From: Calditrichota bacterium
Lineage (GTDB): Bacteria > Calditrichota > Calditrichia > RBG-13-44-9 > J042
Direction of reading: 5' to 3'
DNA length: 39,782 nucleotides
Assembly: GCA_003696445.1 (NCBI GenBank)
Contig: RFHE01000269.1
Coordinates: 1 to 39,782 of the forward strand
Of the stretch, positions 27,822-36,517 are shown in pieces (within the stretch, counting starts at the first letter, position 1; each line of letters begins with the position of its first letter). The translations under genes and the position numbers were made by a program. A model generated the notes under the pieces. That model did no database searches and was not told where the DNA came from. It worked only from the letters and a program-made list of their open reading frames with translations.

Positions 27822-27974
27822 ATTTTCGACATCTGATGCTGGGGTGCCGGGCAGATTGGGCGCCAATTGCAAAGAGCGGGAAATTGTTACCTCAGTGTAA
27901 ACAATTACTTACGGAATGTACGGATGTGGCTGGTATTAAATTTGTAAGTTTTACTCAAGTCCGGGAGATGCACC

Positions 27975-28307
27975 ATGGCAGATCCCATTCAATTGCAGCA
28001 TCTGCAAACCGGGTCGCTTTCTGCGGAACGGCAATATCAGAGTCAGCGCAATTTACCCGAGTTGCAAAAACGTCTCTTTGAGGCTGAAGTTCTAAAACAG
28101 TTCGAGCTGACGCAACATACGGTAGAGGAGAGTGAGAAGACAGAGCGCAATCGCATTGATGGACGGCGACGTGAGCAGCAGGCCGGGAATGAACACGGCC
28201 CTGGCCGTCAAAAAAAGGACAAAGAATCTGAACAGCAGCCACCTTTTCAGCAAAAAATTGTGAAGGGTGAGGACGGGACTATTAAACATTTGGATGTAAA
28301 AATTTAG
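27975..28307 (+). CDS. Small highly charged protein downstream of fliA
   Basis: 110 aa, Q/E/K/R-rich, ends EDGTIKHLDVKI. Coding supported by position 3 nt before the next gene on the same strand. Confidence 0.65.
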   Translation: MADPIQLQHLQTGSLSAERQYQSQRNLPELQKRLFEAEVLKQFELTQHTVEESEKTERNRIDGRRREQQAGNEHGPGRQKKDKESEQQPPFQQKIVKGEDGTIKHLDVKI

Positions 28308-28310
28308 ACT

Positions 28311-29225
28311 ATGAAGAAGGAACGCATTGATCTGGATTTTCTGGAGCGGAAGGTAAAGAATCTGGCACGGCTTTCCACCCTGCCCCACGTAGCGGCCAAA
28401 GTGACCGAAATGGTGGAAAATCCTCGCACGTCCGCTTCCACCCTGGCCAAGATTATTTCTTCGGATCAGGTACTTGCTGCCCGGATTCTACGACTCGCGA
28501 ATTCGGCTTATTACGGATTTCCACGTAAGATATCCACCATTAATTTGGCCATTGTGGTGTTGGGATTTAATGCTCTACGGGACCTGGTGCTCTCCATTGC
28601 CGTGGTGGACCGGTTTCTAGAGAATCAACCCGATTCGGTGGACATGGATCAATTCTGGCGCCACGCGCTGATTGTAGGCATGGGGGCACGAGCCATTTCC
28701 CGTTTGAGTGGATATCCGGTGCCGGGAGAATGCTTTGTAACCGGTCTGGTTCACGACATCGGCTATTTGGTGCTGGTGCAGCATTTCAGTGCTCTTTTTG
28801 AGGAAATTTACCAGGTGGCCCAGGAAACCAACTGTCCCTTTCGGGAGGCAGAAAAGCGGGTTCTGGGCATCACTCATTCGGACATTGGTGCCTGGCTGGC
28901 CGAAGGATGGAACCTTCCCGAAAAACTGGTGCAGGCGGTTAAGTATCACCACGAACCGGAAAAGGCGCTGGTGCACACCGACCTGGTCTGGATTATTCAC
29001 TGGGCGGACAAAGTGAGCTACACCATTGGGGAAGGCAATGGTTTCCCTGCCGAAGAAGCCATCGACCCCGATCAGGTTGAGCAAGAACTGCAAAAACATT
29101 TCAAAGTAAACTGGCCGTTGGCCTTCTACCAGCGCAAATTTGAAGAAGAATCGCATAAAGTAAACGACTTTTTAGCCATTTTAACCCAACCTCCAAAGCC
29201 GGTTAAGCGTTTTGAATCTGTTTGA
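28311..29225 (+). CDS. HDOD domain protein
   Basis: LSTLPHVAAKVTEMVENPRTSASTLAKIISSDQVLAARILRLANSAYYGFPRKISTINLAIVVLGFNALRDLVLSIAV; GLVHDIGYLVL. Confidence 0.93.
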   Translation: MKKERIDLDFLERKVKNLARLSTLPHVAAKVTEMVENPRTSASTLAKIISSDQVLAARILRLANSAYYGFPRKISTINLAIVVLGFNALRDLVLSIAVVDRFLENQPDSVDMDQFWRHALIVGMGARAISRLSGYPVPGECFVTGLVHDIGYLVLVQHFSALFEEIYQVAQETNCPFREAEKRVLGITHSDIGAWLAEGWNLPEKLVQAVKYHHEPEKALVHTDLVWIIHWADKVSYTIGEGNGFPAEEAIDPDQVEQELQKHFKVNWPLAFYQRKFEEESHKVNDFLAILTQPPKPVKRFESV

Positions 29226-29253
29226 ACTGGCCAAACCCAAAGGGAGAATAGGG

Positions 29254-30690
29254 ATGTTTTCCAAACAGGCAATCCACCAGGACGTGGAGGATGCGTCGGC
29301 TGCCCGCAGCAAACGGGTGAGCCAGTCCGAAAAGTTGGCCGCATTGATTGAGGAATACGCCGCCGAAATTTCCCGGCTGAAAGCCGAAAACGAACGGCTG
29401 AGAGCCGCGGTGGAAAGCGAGCAGGCGGTTAGAGGGGATCTTTCGCTGTTTATGGACCAGTTTCTGACCATTCAGCGTGCCTCGAATTTGATTACACAGC
29501 ACCTGAGTTATCCCAAAATTGCCCGTGCTTTGCTGGATCTTTGCCGGCGAATTATCCCCGACGCCAACGGGGACCTGTATTTGTTCCAACACGATGGCTG
29601 GAGCGCTGCACTGAATGCCCCGGAGTTTCCTTATTACCCGCTGGTGGAACACATGCATGCCGAGGGCATTGTTGATTGGTTGTGGGAAAACGATAATACC
29701 ATTGTAGTTCCGGTGGACGATTTCGCTTTCCCGGTAATCAATCCGCCCAATGAGGGATGCTTCATTTGTGCCCCGCTGGTTTCCAATGGACACCGGTTGG
29801 GCATCTTATTGATTTACAGCCGCCAGGATCAAAAAGATTTTTCGCTGGAGAAACTGGAACTGCTAAATCTGCTGGTTAAGCAAAGTTCGGTGGCCATTCA
29901 ATACACCCGGTTGTACAAGCAACTGGAGCAGACCCACCAGGAGCTGAAAAACAGCCAGAAAAATCTGGTGCAGGCGATTCGCATGGCCACCGTGGGCGAA
30001 ATTTCGGGGGGTATAGCGCACGAGATTAACAATCCTCTGCAAATTATTCTCGGCAAAATTCAGATTTCGTTGATGAAAGATCCTAACAACGAAACCTTAC
30101 GCATGGTGGAAACCCAGGCCATGCGGATTGCAGCTATTGTGCGCGGCTTAATGACGCTGGCCCGGCAGAAGGATGTGCAAAGCCGCCAGTATGTTCCGGT
30201 GGCCTCTGTGCTGGAGCAAACCCTGGAGCTGGTCCGCGGTCAGATTGAAAAGCGCGGTGTTAAAGTAGGGATTAAAGTAGAGCCAAATCTGCCACTGGTA
30301 CATGTCAATACCGTTCAACTGCAACAAGTAATTCTGCATTTTCTGCTCAACGCCAAAAGGCAATTGGTCCACGGGGGGCAACTCACCGTGCATGTGGGCA
30401 TGCAAAAACCGGGATGGGTCAGCATTGAAATTAAAGATACCGGTGTGCCCATCGAGGCCGAGGTGCTTCAGGGGGCCCTAGAGCCGTTTACTGGAACCGG
30501 AAATCAATCCTGCTCGGAGAATCATCTGGGACTGACCGTGAGCGTTCAGATGATTCGAGAAATGGGTGGGGAGGTAGAAATGGAATCGGCTTCGGGCAAG
30601 GGCAATCGAATTGTGATTTATTTACCGCCATACAATGCGGAGGAACCAAGCAATGGCAATGGAGGCCTGCTGGAAACGGCGGCGGGGTAG
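29254..30690 (+). CDS. GAF-like domain sensor histidine kinase
   Basis: N-terminal coiled coil, GAF-like region, H-box MATVGEISGGIAHEINNPLQIILGKI, C-terminal HATPase-like region. ATG at 29254 after AGGGAG. Confidence 0.85.
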   Translation: MFSKQAIHQDVEDASAARSKRVSQSEKLAALIEEYAAEISRLKAENERLRAAVESEQAVRGDLSLFMDQFLTIQRASNLITQHLSYPKIARALLDLCRRIIPDANGDLYLFQHDGWSAALNAPEFPYYPLVEHMHAEGIVDWLWENDNTIVVPVDDFAFPVINPPNEGCFICAPLVSNGHRLGILLIYSRQDQKDFSLEKLELLNLLVKQSSVAIQYTRLYKQLEQTHQELKNSQKNLVQAIRMATVGEISGGIAHEINNPLQIILGKIQISLMKDPNNETLRMVETQAMRIAAIVRGLMTLARQKDVQSRQYVPVASVLEQTLELVRGQIEKRGVKVGIKVEPNLPLVHVNTVQLQQVILHFLLNAKRQLVHGGQLTVHVGMQKPGWVSIEIKDTGVPIEAEVLQGALEPFTGTGNQSCSENHLGLTVSVQMIREMGGEVEMESASGKGNRIVIYLPPYNAEEPSNGNGGLLETAAG

Positions 30691-32206
30691 TGGATTGACC
30701 CGCCTGGTAGCGCTCCTGCTGATCTGGACGATCTGCCAGGTGCCGCACCGTGCATTTTCTGAACTCATTGTTACCCAAACTGCACACAATAGCCATCTTC
30801 GTCTCTCCCTTCCTCCCGGCGTCGAAACGCGCCTGCTTAATTTTTCTCCTGCGCGGAAAATTTTGATCAAAATGATCGCCAATCAGCCCCTGGATACAAA
30901 ACGGTTGCTTGGCAGCTACCATTTCCCGGAAACTTCGGGTCTGATGGGGCTGCGCCTCTCCGAACTGGGAGCAAACAGCTATTTGCTGGTGGTGGAACTG
31001 GTCGATCGGCTGGAATTTACCCTCCAGTCCCAATCGGGTGCCCTCTCTCTGGAGGTGGCCGATGAGCCGTTTCACAATCTGCTCACCGCCTGGTACCTGC
31101 GCGGCCTTTACTATCAGCGCGCCGGCGATCTGGGCTCTGCGCTGCAGTACTACCGAAAAATTGTTTTTCGGAATCGATCCCACCCTTACGCTTACTTTAA
31201 AGCGGGGCAAATTCGGATGGCCTGGGGACAATACCGGTTGGCTGAAATCAATTTCAATAAGGCGCTGCACAACCAGTGCGATTCCACCGGCTTGTATCGG
31301 GATCTGGCTCGTCTTTACGAAAAAACCGGACGCGCTGCTCTGGCCACCAGGTATCGGCAAAAATACCAGCAGCATGTGCAGAAAGCTCCCTTGAAAGTGG
31401 ATTCCTCCCCGAAGAAATCAGAGAACGACCCTTTGAAGATTCGGCTGGTGGAGCATTCTACCACTTCGGACAGCGCCGGTGACACAGGAATGCAAACCTT
31501 GGCCGCTTCCGATAAGGGAGGACGCTCTGTTCGTTTGCACAAGGCTGCTTCGCTGCAACCCGCCGATCGAGCTTCTGCTAGGAACCGACCGGGAAAACAC
31601 AAGCCGATGCTTTCCGGGCAAGTGGTTTTGTTGATTGGTCTGGCATTTGCATCAATATTAATGGGGCTGGTAGTGTTTAGTTGGCTGCGGCGCCTGAATC
31701 CTTTTCCGGCACAGAAAAAACAGCCTGAACCAGAGCTGGACATGGATGCGTTTTTAGCGCAAAAAATGCGCTTGCTGAATTTGGCCAGCGAGGCCGGGTC
31801 CAATGAGCCATTGGAAGCAACCAATGGGGCTCCACTGCTCGAGGCGGAAAGCGAACCGGAACCTTCCCTTCCCGATTGGCCGGTCAGCCCTGGGGATGTT
31901 GCGCTTTCTCCGGTGGCAGAACTTGGAGAGCAGTCCGCGCCCCTGGCGGCACAGGAAAGCAAAGGTAGCAAAGTGCAGCGTTTGGCTCGGGAACTCAATG
32001 TGCCGGCTGGCGAACTGGAACTGGCGGTGAATCTTTCGGCAGGAAAAACAGATCCCTCCGTTCGAGCGGGAAATCCTGCTGCTGAAATTTTGAAACTCTA
32101 TCAGCAACATGTTCCCGTGGCCGAAATTGCGCGCAAAATGAATCTTGGACAGAACGAAGTTGAATTATATTTGAAGTTTCACAACGCACTAATGGTCAAT
32201 CCCTGA
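30653..32206 (+). CDS. AMIN-like + TPR + transmembrane protein with C-terminal helical motif
   Basis: N-terminal signal-like segment; LRLSLPPGVETRLLNFSPARKILIKMI...YLLVVELVDRLEFTLQS; TPR-like YYQRAGDLGSALQYYRKIVFRNRSHPYAYFKAGQIRMAWGQYRLAEINFNKAL; TM VVLLIGLAFASILMGLVVFSWL; C-terminal VAEIARKMNLGQNEVELYLKFH. SD GGAGG before ATG 30653. Confidence 0.75.
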   Translation: MAMEACWKRRRGSGLTRLVALLLIWTICQVPHRAFSELIVTQTAHNSHLRLSLPPGVETRLLNFSPARKILIKMIANQPLDTKRLLGSYHFPETSGLMGLRLSELGANSYLLVVELVDRLEFTLQSQSGALSLEVADEPFHNLLTAWYLRGLYYQRAGDLGSALQYYRKIVFRNRSHPYAYFKAGQIRMAWGQYRLAEINFNKALHNQCDSTGLYRDLARLYEKTGRAALATRYRQKYQQHVQKAPLKVDSSPKKSENDPLKIRLVEHSTTSDSAGDTGMQTLAASDKGGRSVRLHKAASLQPADRASARNRPGKHKPMLSGQVVLLIGLAFASILMGLVVFSWLRRLNPFPAQKKQPEPELDMDAFLAQKMRLLNLASEAGSNEPLEATNGAPLLEAESEPEPSLPDWPVSPGDVALSPVAELGEQSAPLAAQESKGSKVQRLARELNVPAGELELAVNLSAGKTDPSVRAGNPAAEILKLYQQHVPVAEIARKMNLGQNEVELYLKFHNALMVNP

Positions 32207-32229
32207 CCAGAGGCCTGTGTGGATAATCG

Positions 32230-33324
32230 ATGAGCCTGAAGATAAATCAGCTTCTGGAAGGCGACTTGCTTTCCGGGCGGGTCGTACGCCGGCTGGGGCC
32301 ATACCTGTTTGAGGTGGCCTTGTTGGGAGCTGTTCTCCCGGTCAACAGCAATGCCGGCCTGAGCGAAGGCCAACAGGTGCTGGTGCAAGTGCTGAAAAAA
32401 TCTCCAAGGCTTCATTTGAAGTTTCTAGGCACCTTGGATTCGAAAGGCCAGCGCGAGATTTTTCATCACCTCAGTCAGGTGGTGGGCAAAAGCCGCCCGC
32501 AATTTTTTGCCGCACTGCATCGTCTTCTGCAGAGCGAAACGGTTCCCCTAAACGCAACTCATTTGCGGAAATTAAACCGGCAATGGCTTCATTCCATTGT
32601 CTCCGATCCCCTGCACTGGTTATTACCCTATGCCCTTCAACGGGGGCTTTCCTTGCCCCAAGGCAGTTTTCGGGAAGACTTTCTCGTTGAGCTGTTTTTC
32701 AATTGTCCATCAAACAATTTAGATTGGGCAGCGCTCCTGTCGGATGGCGGTTGCCCTGGGGAAACGCCCGCCGGTCCGGGTTTTGAGCTGGTGGATCCAC
32801 CTGCTCTGAACGGTGGGCTCGACTGGAGAAAAGAACTGCTTAGCTTTGTGCGTCTCATGCTGAAGTTTAAAAACGGTTTTTTTCGAGTAGGACAAACCGA
32901 GAGTTTGTTGCCCGGAATCGGAGTTTTGGGCTTATATTTCCGGCGTCAAATGGATTGGCTTCGAGGCGGGAAGTGGGCTGTTTTTCCCAAAAGCGGCAAA
33001 GAGGAGAACCAGTTCTGGGGAGTGAAGATGACCGAACAGTTGATGGGGCCGCTGCAAGGGGAGTTTTTCTGGTTGTCTTCGTCGGCAAGGGCAGTATGGC
33101 TGGTTGGTGAGGGACGGTTAACGGGCGGGCGATTGAGCATTCGATTATTCGATTCCGGCCCGGTGGCACCGCTCCGAATCGAGCAAAAGGCACAGGCCCA
33201 ACTCGTTCAGGCGTGCAAGGCTTTGGGATACGAGGAGGTGTTTCTTTCCTGTACCCCGCACAGGGATGTGTTGAGCGTACTGTCCAAATTAGCCAACACT
33301 AAACACTGGGAGTGGTCATGCTGA
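32230..33324 (+). CDS. FliK-like (second hook-length-control-like) protein
   Basis: N-terminal GDLLSGRVVRRLGPYLFEVALLGAVLPVNSNAGLSEGQQVLVQVLKKSPRLHLKFLG; C-terminal LTGGRLSIRLFDSGPVAPLRIEQKAQAQLVQACKALGYEEVFLSC resembles a divergent Flg_hook fold. Confidence 0.55.
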   Translation: MSLKINQLLEGDLLSGRVVRRLGPYLFEVALLGAVLPVNSNAGLSEGQQVLVQVLKKSPRLHLKFLGTLDSKGQREIFHHLSQVVGKSRPQFFAALHRLLQSETVPLNATHLRKLNRQWLHSIVSDPLHWLLPYALQRGLSLPQGSFREDFLVELFFNCPSNNLDWAALLSDGGCPGETPAGPGFELVDPPALNGGLDWRKELLSFVRLMLKFKNGFFRVGQTESLLPGIGVLGLYFRRQMDWLRGGKWAVFPKSGKEENQFWGVKMTEQLMGPLQGEFFWLSSSARAVWLVGEGRLTGGRLSIRLFDSGPVAPLRIEQKAQAQLVQACKALGYEEVFLSCTPHRDVLSVLSKLANTKHWEWSC

Positions 33325-34529
33325 AGCGTCCCGGTACCGGTCACAAATCTGCACGAATCCTGATTGTGGAGGACAATCCGGAAAGCATTGATTTACTGGT
33401 CTATTTTCTCAAACCAGCCGGCTACGAAATCATGACGGCGCAGGATGGGCTTAGCGCCATTGAAATTGTGGAAAAAGACCCTCCGGACTTGATTTTACTG
33501 GATATCATGTTGCCCCGGCTGGACGGCTTCCAAGTTTGCGAACGGCTTAAGAAAAATGAACATACCTTCCACATACCCATTATCATGATTACCGCTCTAA
33601 AAGAATTGAAGGACAAGATCCGCGCCCTGGAAGCCGGCGCCGACGATTTTGTCTCCAAGCCTTTCGACAGCATTGAACTGCTGGCGAGGGTCAAATCGTT
33701 GCTCCGCCTCAAGTTTTACCACGACGAACTCATTCGCCGTAATCAGGAGCTGGAACGCCAAAAGCGCATGCTGCTGCGCGAGGATCAGTTAAAAAAGGAA
33801 TTAACTCATCTGATTGTCCACGACATGAAAAATCCACTGTTCGTTATTCAGGGCAATTTACAGATGATGCACATGCAGAAGCAGGCCGGCAGCGGTGAAT
33901 CCGACGAGAAATACACCCGGCGGATTGAACGCAGCAGCCGGGGCCTGCTCCGGATGATTCTGAATTTGCTGGACATCAGCCGCCTGGAGCAACGCACCCT
34001 GGATATTGAACCCATTCCTGTGCCCTTGAAAACCCTGATTATGGAAGTGGTAGAATACTTCCGGGACATGCCCGAACACGCCAGCAAAACGGTGGAATTT
34101 CGCCTTCCGGAAAACCTGCCCGAAGCGTATGTGGACCAGGAGGTGTTCGAGCGCATTCTGGACAATTTGATGAATTACGTCTTTCAGAACACCCCCGAGT
34201 ATATGCAAATCACTGTGAAAGCGGAAACCGGAGAGGACGGCTACAATTACCTGAAGATTTTTCATCAAGGTACACCCATTCCCAAACAGTATGCGGAGAA
34301 GGTGTTTAAAAAATACGCCCAGAGCGAGCTGAAAAAAGCCGGAATTAAGCCGGCACGCGGCCTCGGGCTCATCTTCTGCAAGCTGGCCATGGAAGCCCAT
34401 CATGGCGATATTCGCCTGATACCGGTGGAGGATCAGGGCAATTGCTTCATTTTGAAAATTCCCACCCTAAAGGCGCATAGCTATCTCTCCAAAAAGGAAA
34501 TGACTACCAGCGCCGTAAACAGCCCCTGA
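33318..34529 (+). CDS. Response regulator receiver fused to a histidine-kinase-like module
   Basis: Receiver: ILIVEDNPESIDLLVYFLK...DLILLDIMLPRLDGFQVCERLK...IIMITALKE...GADDFVSKPFD. H-box LTHLIVHDMKNPLFVIQGNLQ; HATPase-like C-terminus. Confidence 0.9.
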   Translation: MLKRPGTGHKSARILIVEDNPESIDLLVYFLKPAGYEIMTAQDGLSAIEIVEKDPPDLILLDIMLPRLDGFQVCERLKKNEHTFHIPIIMITALKELKDKIRALEAGADDFVSKPFDSIELLARVKSLLRLKFYHDELIRRNQELERQKRMLLREDQLKKELTHLIVHDMKNPLFVIQGNLQMMHMQKQAGSGESDEKYTRRIERSSRGLLRMILNLLDISRLEQRTLDIEPIPVPLKTLIMEVVEYFRDMPEHASKTVEFRLPENLPEAYVDQEVFERILDNLMNYVFQNTPEYMQITVKAETGEDGYNYLKIFHQGTPIPKQYAEKVFKKYAQSELKKAGIKPARGLGLIFCKLAMEAHHGDIRLIPVEDQGNCFILKIPTLKAHSYLSKKEMTTSAVNSP

Positions 34530-34610
34530 GGCCTATGCTGGTTTTCCTGGAACCTGCTGGCTGCTCTTCCGTATTGGCAACCAGGAATATCCAAAAGGAG
34601 GCTGCAAAGC

Positions 34611-34835
34611 ATGAAAAAGCTGTATCGTTCCCGCAGGGACAAAAAACTGGGTGGGCTGATTGGCGGTCTGGCTGAATACCTGGAGGTCGATTCCAATCTC
34701 CTCCGGCTATTGACCATTCTGGTGGCCTTTTTTACCGGCTTTGCTCCAGTAGTGCTCACCTATGTAATCGGCTGGCTGATTGTGCCGGAAGAGCCTGAGC
34801 TGGCCGATGAACCTCAACCAGTTAAATCCAGCTGA
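34611..34835 (+). CDS. PspC domain protein
   Basis: MKKLYRSRRDKKLGGLIGGLAEYLEVDSNLLRLLTILVAFFTGFAPVVLTYVIGWLIVPEEP; SD AAAGGAGG. Confidence 0.93.
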   Translation: MKKLYRSRRDKKLGGLIGGLAEYLEVDSNLLRLLTILVAFFTGFAPVVLTYVIGWLIVPEEPELADEPQPVKSS

Positions 34836-34856
34836 TCCTGCTAAAAATACCCCCCG

Positions 34857-36329
34857 TTACTGTTCGCTGGATGCCGGCCGAAGGCGCCGGAGAAGGAGCA
34901 GCAGATCCCGCTTTTCCCCCGGAGTGAAAAAACCGGTCATCCACAGCAAGGTAGGAAAAGCCAATAGAAGAAAGGCTTTTACCAGAACGGCCGCGAGCAG
35001 GCTCAGAGCCGGCATAAGGTAGGCCGGCGCCAGACAAAGTCCTGCCAGGGCAAACAGGCGAGCAGCCCGGGGCCAATCCCAATCCACAGGCTGGATGCGC
35101 TGCTGGGGAATGTAGGTGGTGACGGCAATGGTCAGGTAGGCAATCAGTGTAGCCACCGCCGCTCCCATGCCCCCCCACCGTGGAATGAACAGCAGATTCA
35201 ATCCGATATTTAAGGCAGCCCCGAACAGCGTGGAAAGGGCTACTACGGTGGTTTTTTCCTTCGTGGCAATTACATTGACGTAAATGACCCGCAGGCCGAA
35301 CAAAACGTAGGAGAAGGCGATGAGGGGGACGATAACATATCCGGAAAGGTACTTTGGGGCGGTGAAAACAAGCATCAGTTCCCGAGCAAACAGGGAGAGG
35401 GCCAGAAACAAAGCCATTCCGGCCAGCAGGAAATAGGTGTGGTATTTGCGGTACAGATTGCCCACATCGCCCTGCTCGGCCAGGCGGAACATGAGGGGAA
35501 AGAAGGCGGTCCGAAACGGGGTGACCAAGGCCATGTTGACGATCATTCCGAATTTGTAGGCCATCGAATAAATGCCTACTTCGGCCAGGTTACCCAGGGC
35601 CTTTAACAGATACCGATCGGCGAAGGTCAAGAGGGTGGCAGCCAGGGCCATGAAAACCAACGGAAATCCGTAGCGGAAACTCTGCTGGAGAACATCCCAG
35701 CGCAGCCGAAACCGGTATTGCCTGAACAAATACAGATGGATGACCCCGAAGTTGAGCAATGCCACATAAACTTTGGATTCTACCACCCCGCCTACCCCCT
35801 GGTTAAGCAATCCCACCTTGTAAACATTCAAACCAATCAGCAGGACGAAGCTGGCCAACAGAAAACCGCTGTACCCAACCGGCTTTTCTTCAGCCTGAAG
35901 GATGCCCAGGAAGAACATTTGGAACACGCCGGAAAAAATTACCACTAGCATCAGCCGGTAATAGCGTAGGTGTTCCGGCGAAAAATCCAGCAACCAGCTC
36001 ACCAGGGGTTTTTCCCACCAGAGTAGCAGCACCATGCCGGCCAGATTGAGAACCAAAAGGGCGCTGTAAACGGACATTACCAGATCATCTGCCCGGCCTT
36101 CCCGTTTGTAACGGCTCAAATAGCGCAGAACGGCATTGTTCAACCCAAAACAAAAGATGGTTTTGCCGAAAATTTCCATCAGCTCCAGCATGGCCACCAG
36201 GCCGTACTGGCTGGGCAGCAGTTTGCGAGCGTAAAGGGGAATGAGTACGAAGGCAACCAGTTTAATCAACAGGTTGCCGACGCCGTAAATGGCCGAATGT
36301 GAGAGCAGTTGTCGGGTTTCCTTAAGCAC
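34857..36329 (-). CDS. Polysaccharide biosynthesis flippase (Wzx/MOP superfamily)
   Basis: Multi-TM protein; AIYGVGNLLIKLVAFVLIPLYARKLLPSQYGLVAMLELM; C-terminal NIGLNLLFIPRWGGMGAAVATLIAYL. Confidence 0.9.
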   Translation of the reverse strand: MLKETRQLLSHSAIYGVGNLLIKLVAFVLIPLYARKLLPSQYGLVAMLELMEIFGKTIFCFGLNNAVLRYLSRYKREGRADDLVMSVYSALLVLNLAGMVLLLWWEKPLVSWLLDFSPEHLRYYRLMLVVIFSGVFQMFFLGILQAEEKPVGYSGFLLASFVLLIGLNVYKVGLLNQGVGGVVESKVYVALLNFGVIHLYLFRQYRFRLRWDVLQQSFRYGFPLVFMALAATLLTFADRYLLKALGNLAEVGIYSMAYKFGMIVNMALVTPFRTAFFPLMFRLAEQGDVGNLYRKYHTYFLLAGMALFLALSLFARELMLVFTAPKYLSGYVIVPLIAFSYVLFGLRVIYVNVIATKEKTTVVALSTLFGAALNIGLNLLFIPRWGGMGAAVATLIAYLTIAVTTYIPQQRIQPVDWDWPRAARLFALAGLCLAPAYLMPALSLLAAVLVKAFLLLAFPTLLWMTGFFTPGEKRDLLLLLRRLRPASSEQ

Positions 36330-36433
36330 GCTTTGCCATCCATCTAAACCGGAAGCTGACGCAATCGAACCTGTCGGTGCGAATTTACCAAGGCCACGGC
36401 GCTCGGAATAGCACTATTTTGCAGAGTGCAGCG

Positions 36434-36450
36434 GCAAAAATTGTTTTTGC
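36434..36450. repeat. Inverted repeat upstream of asnB
   Basis: GCAAAAA-TTG-TTTTTGC, perfect 7-bp arms. Confidence 0.6.
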
Positions 36451-36476
36451 GCCCCGAGGGCTTACTGGCTAACTTA

Positions 36477-36493
36477 AAGTTTAAATTAAACTT
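36477..36493. repeat. AT-rich palindrome upstream of asnB
   Basis: AAGTTTAA-A-TTAAACTT, perfect 8-bp arms, 25 nt before the asnB ATG. Confidence 0.65.
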
Positions 36494-36517
36494 ATTCAAT
36501 TTCACCAAGTCTGTTCC

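Noticed and set aside
27842-27906. Hairpins after fliA (GGTGCC/GGCGCC and AATTGTT/AACAATT)
   Set aside because: Short stems without a T run; not enough to call a terminator, though a partial transcript boundary cannot be excluded.
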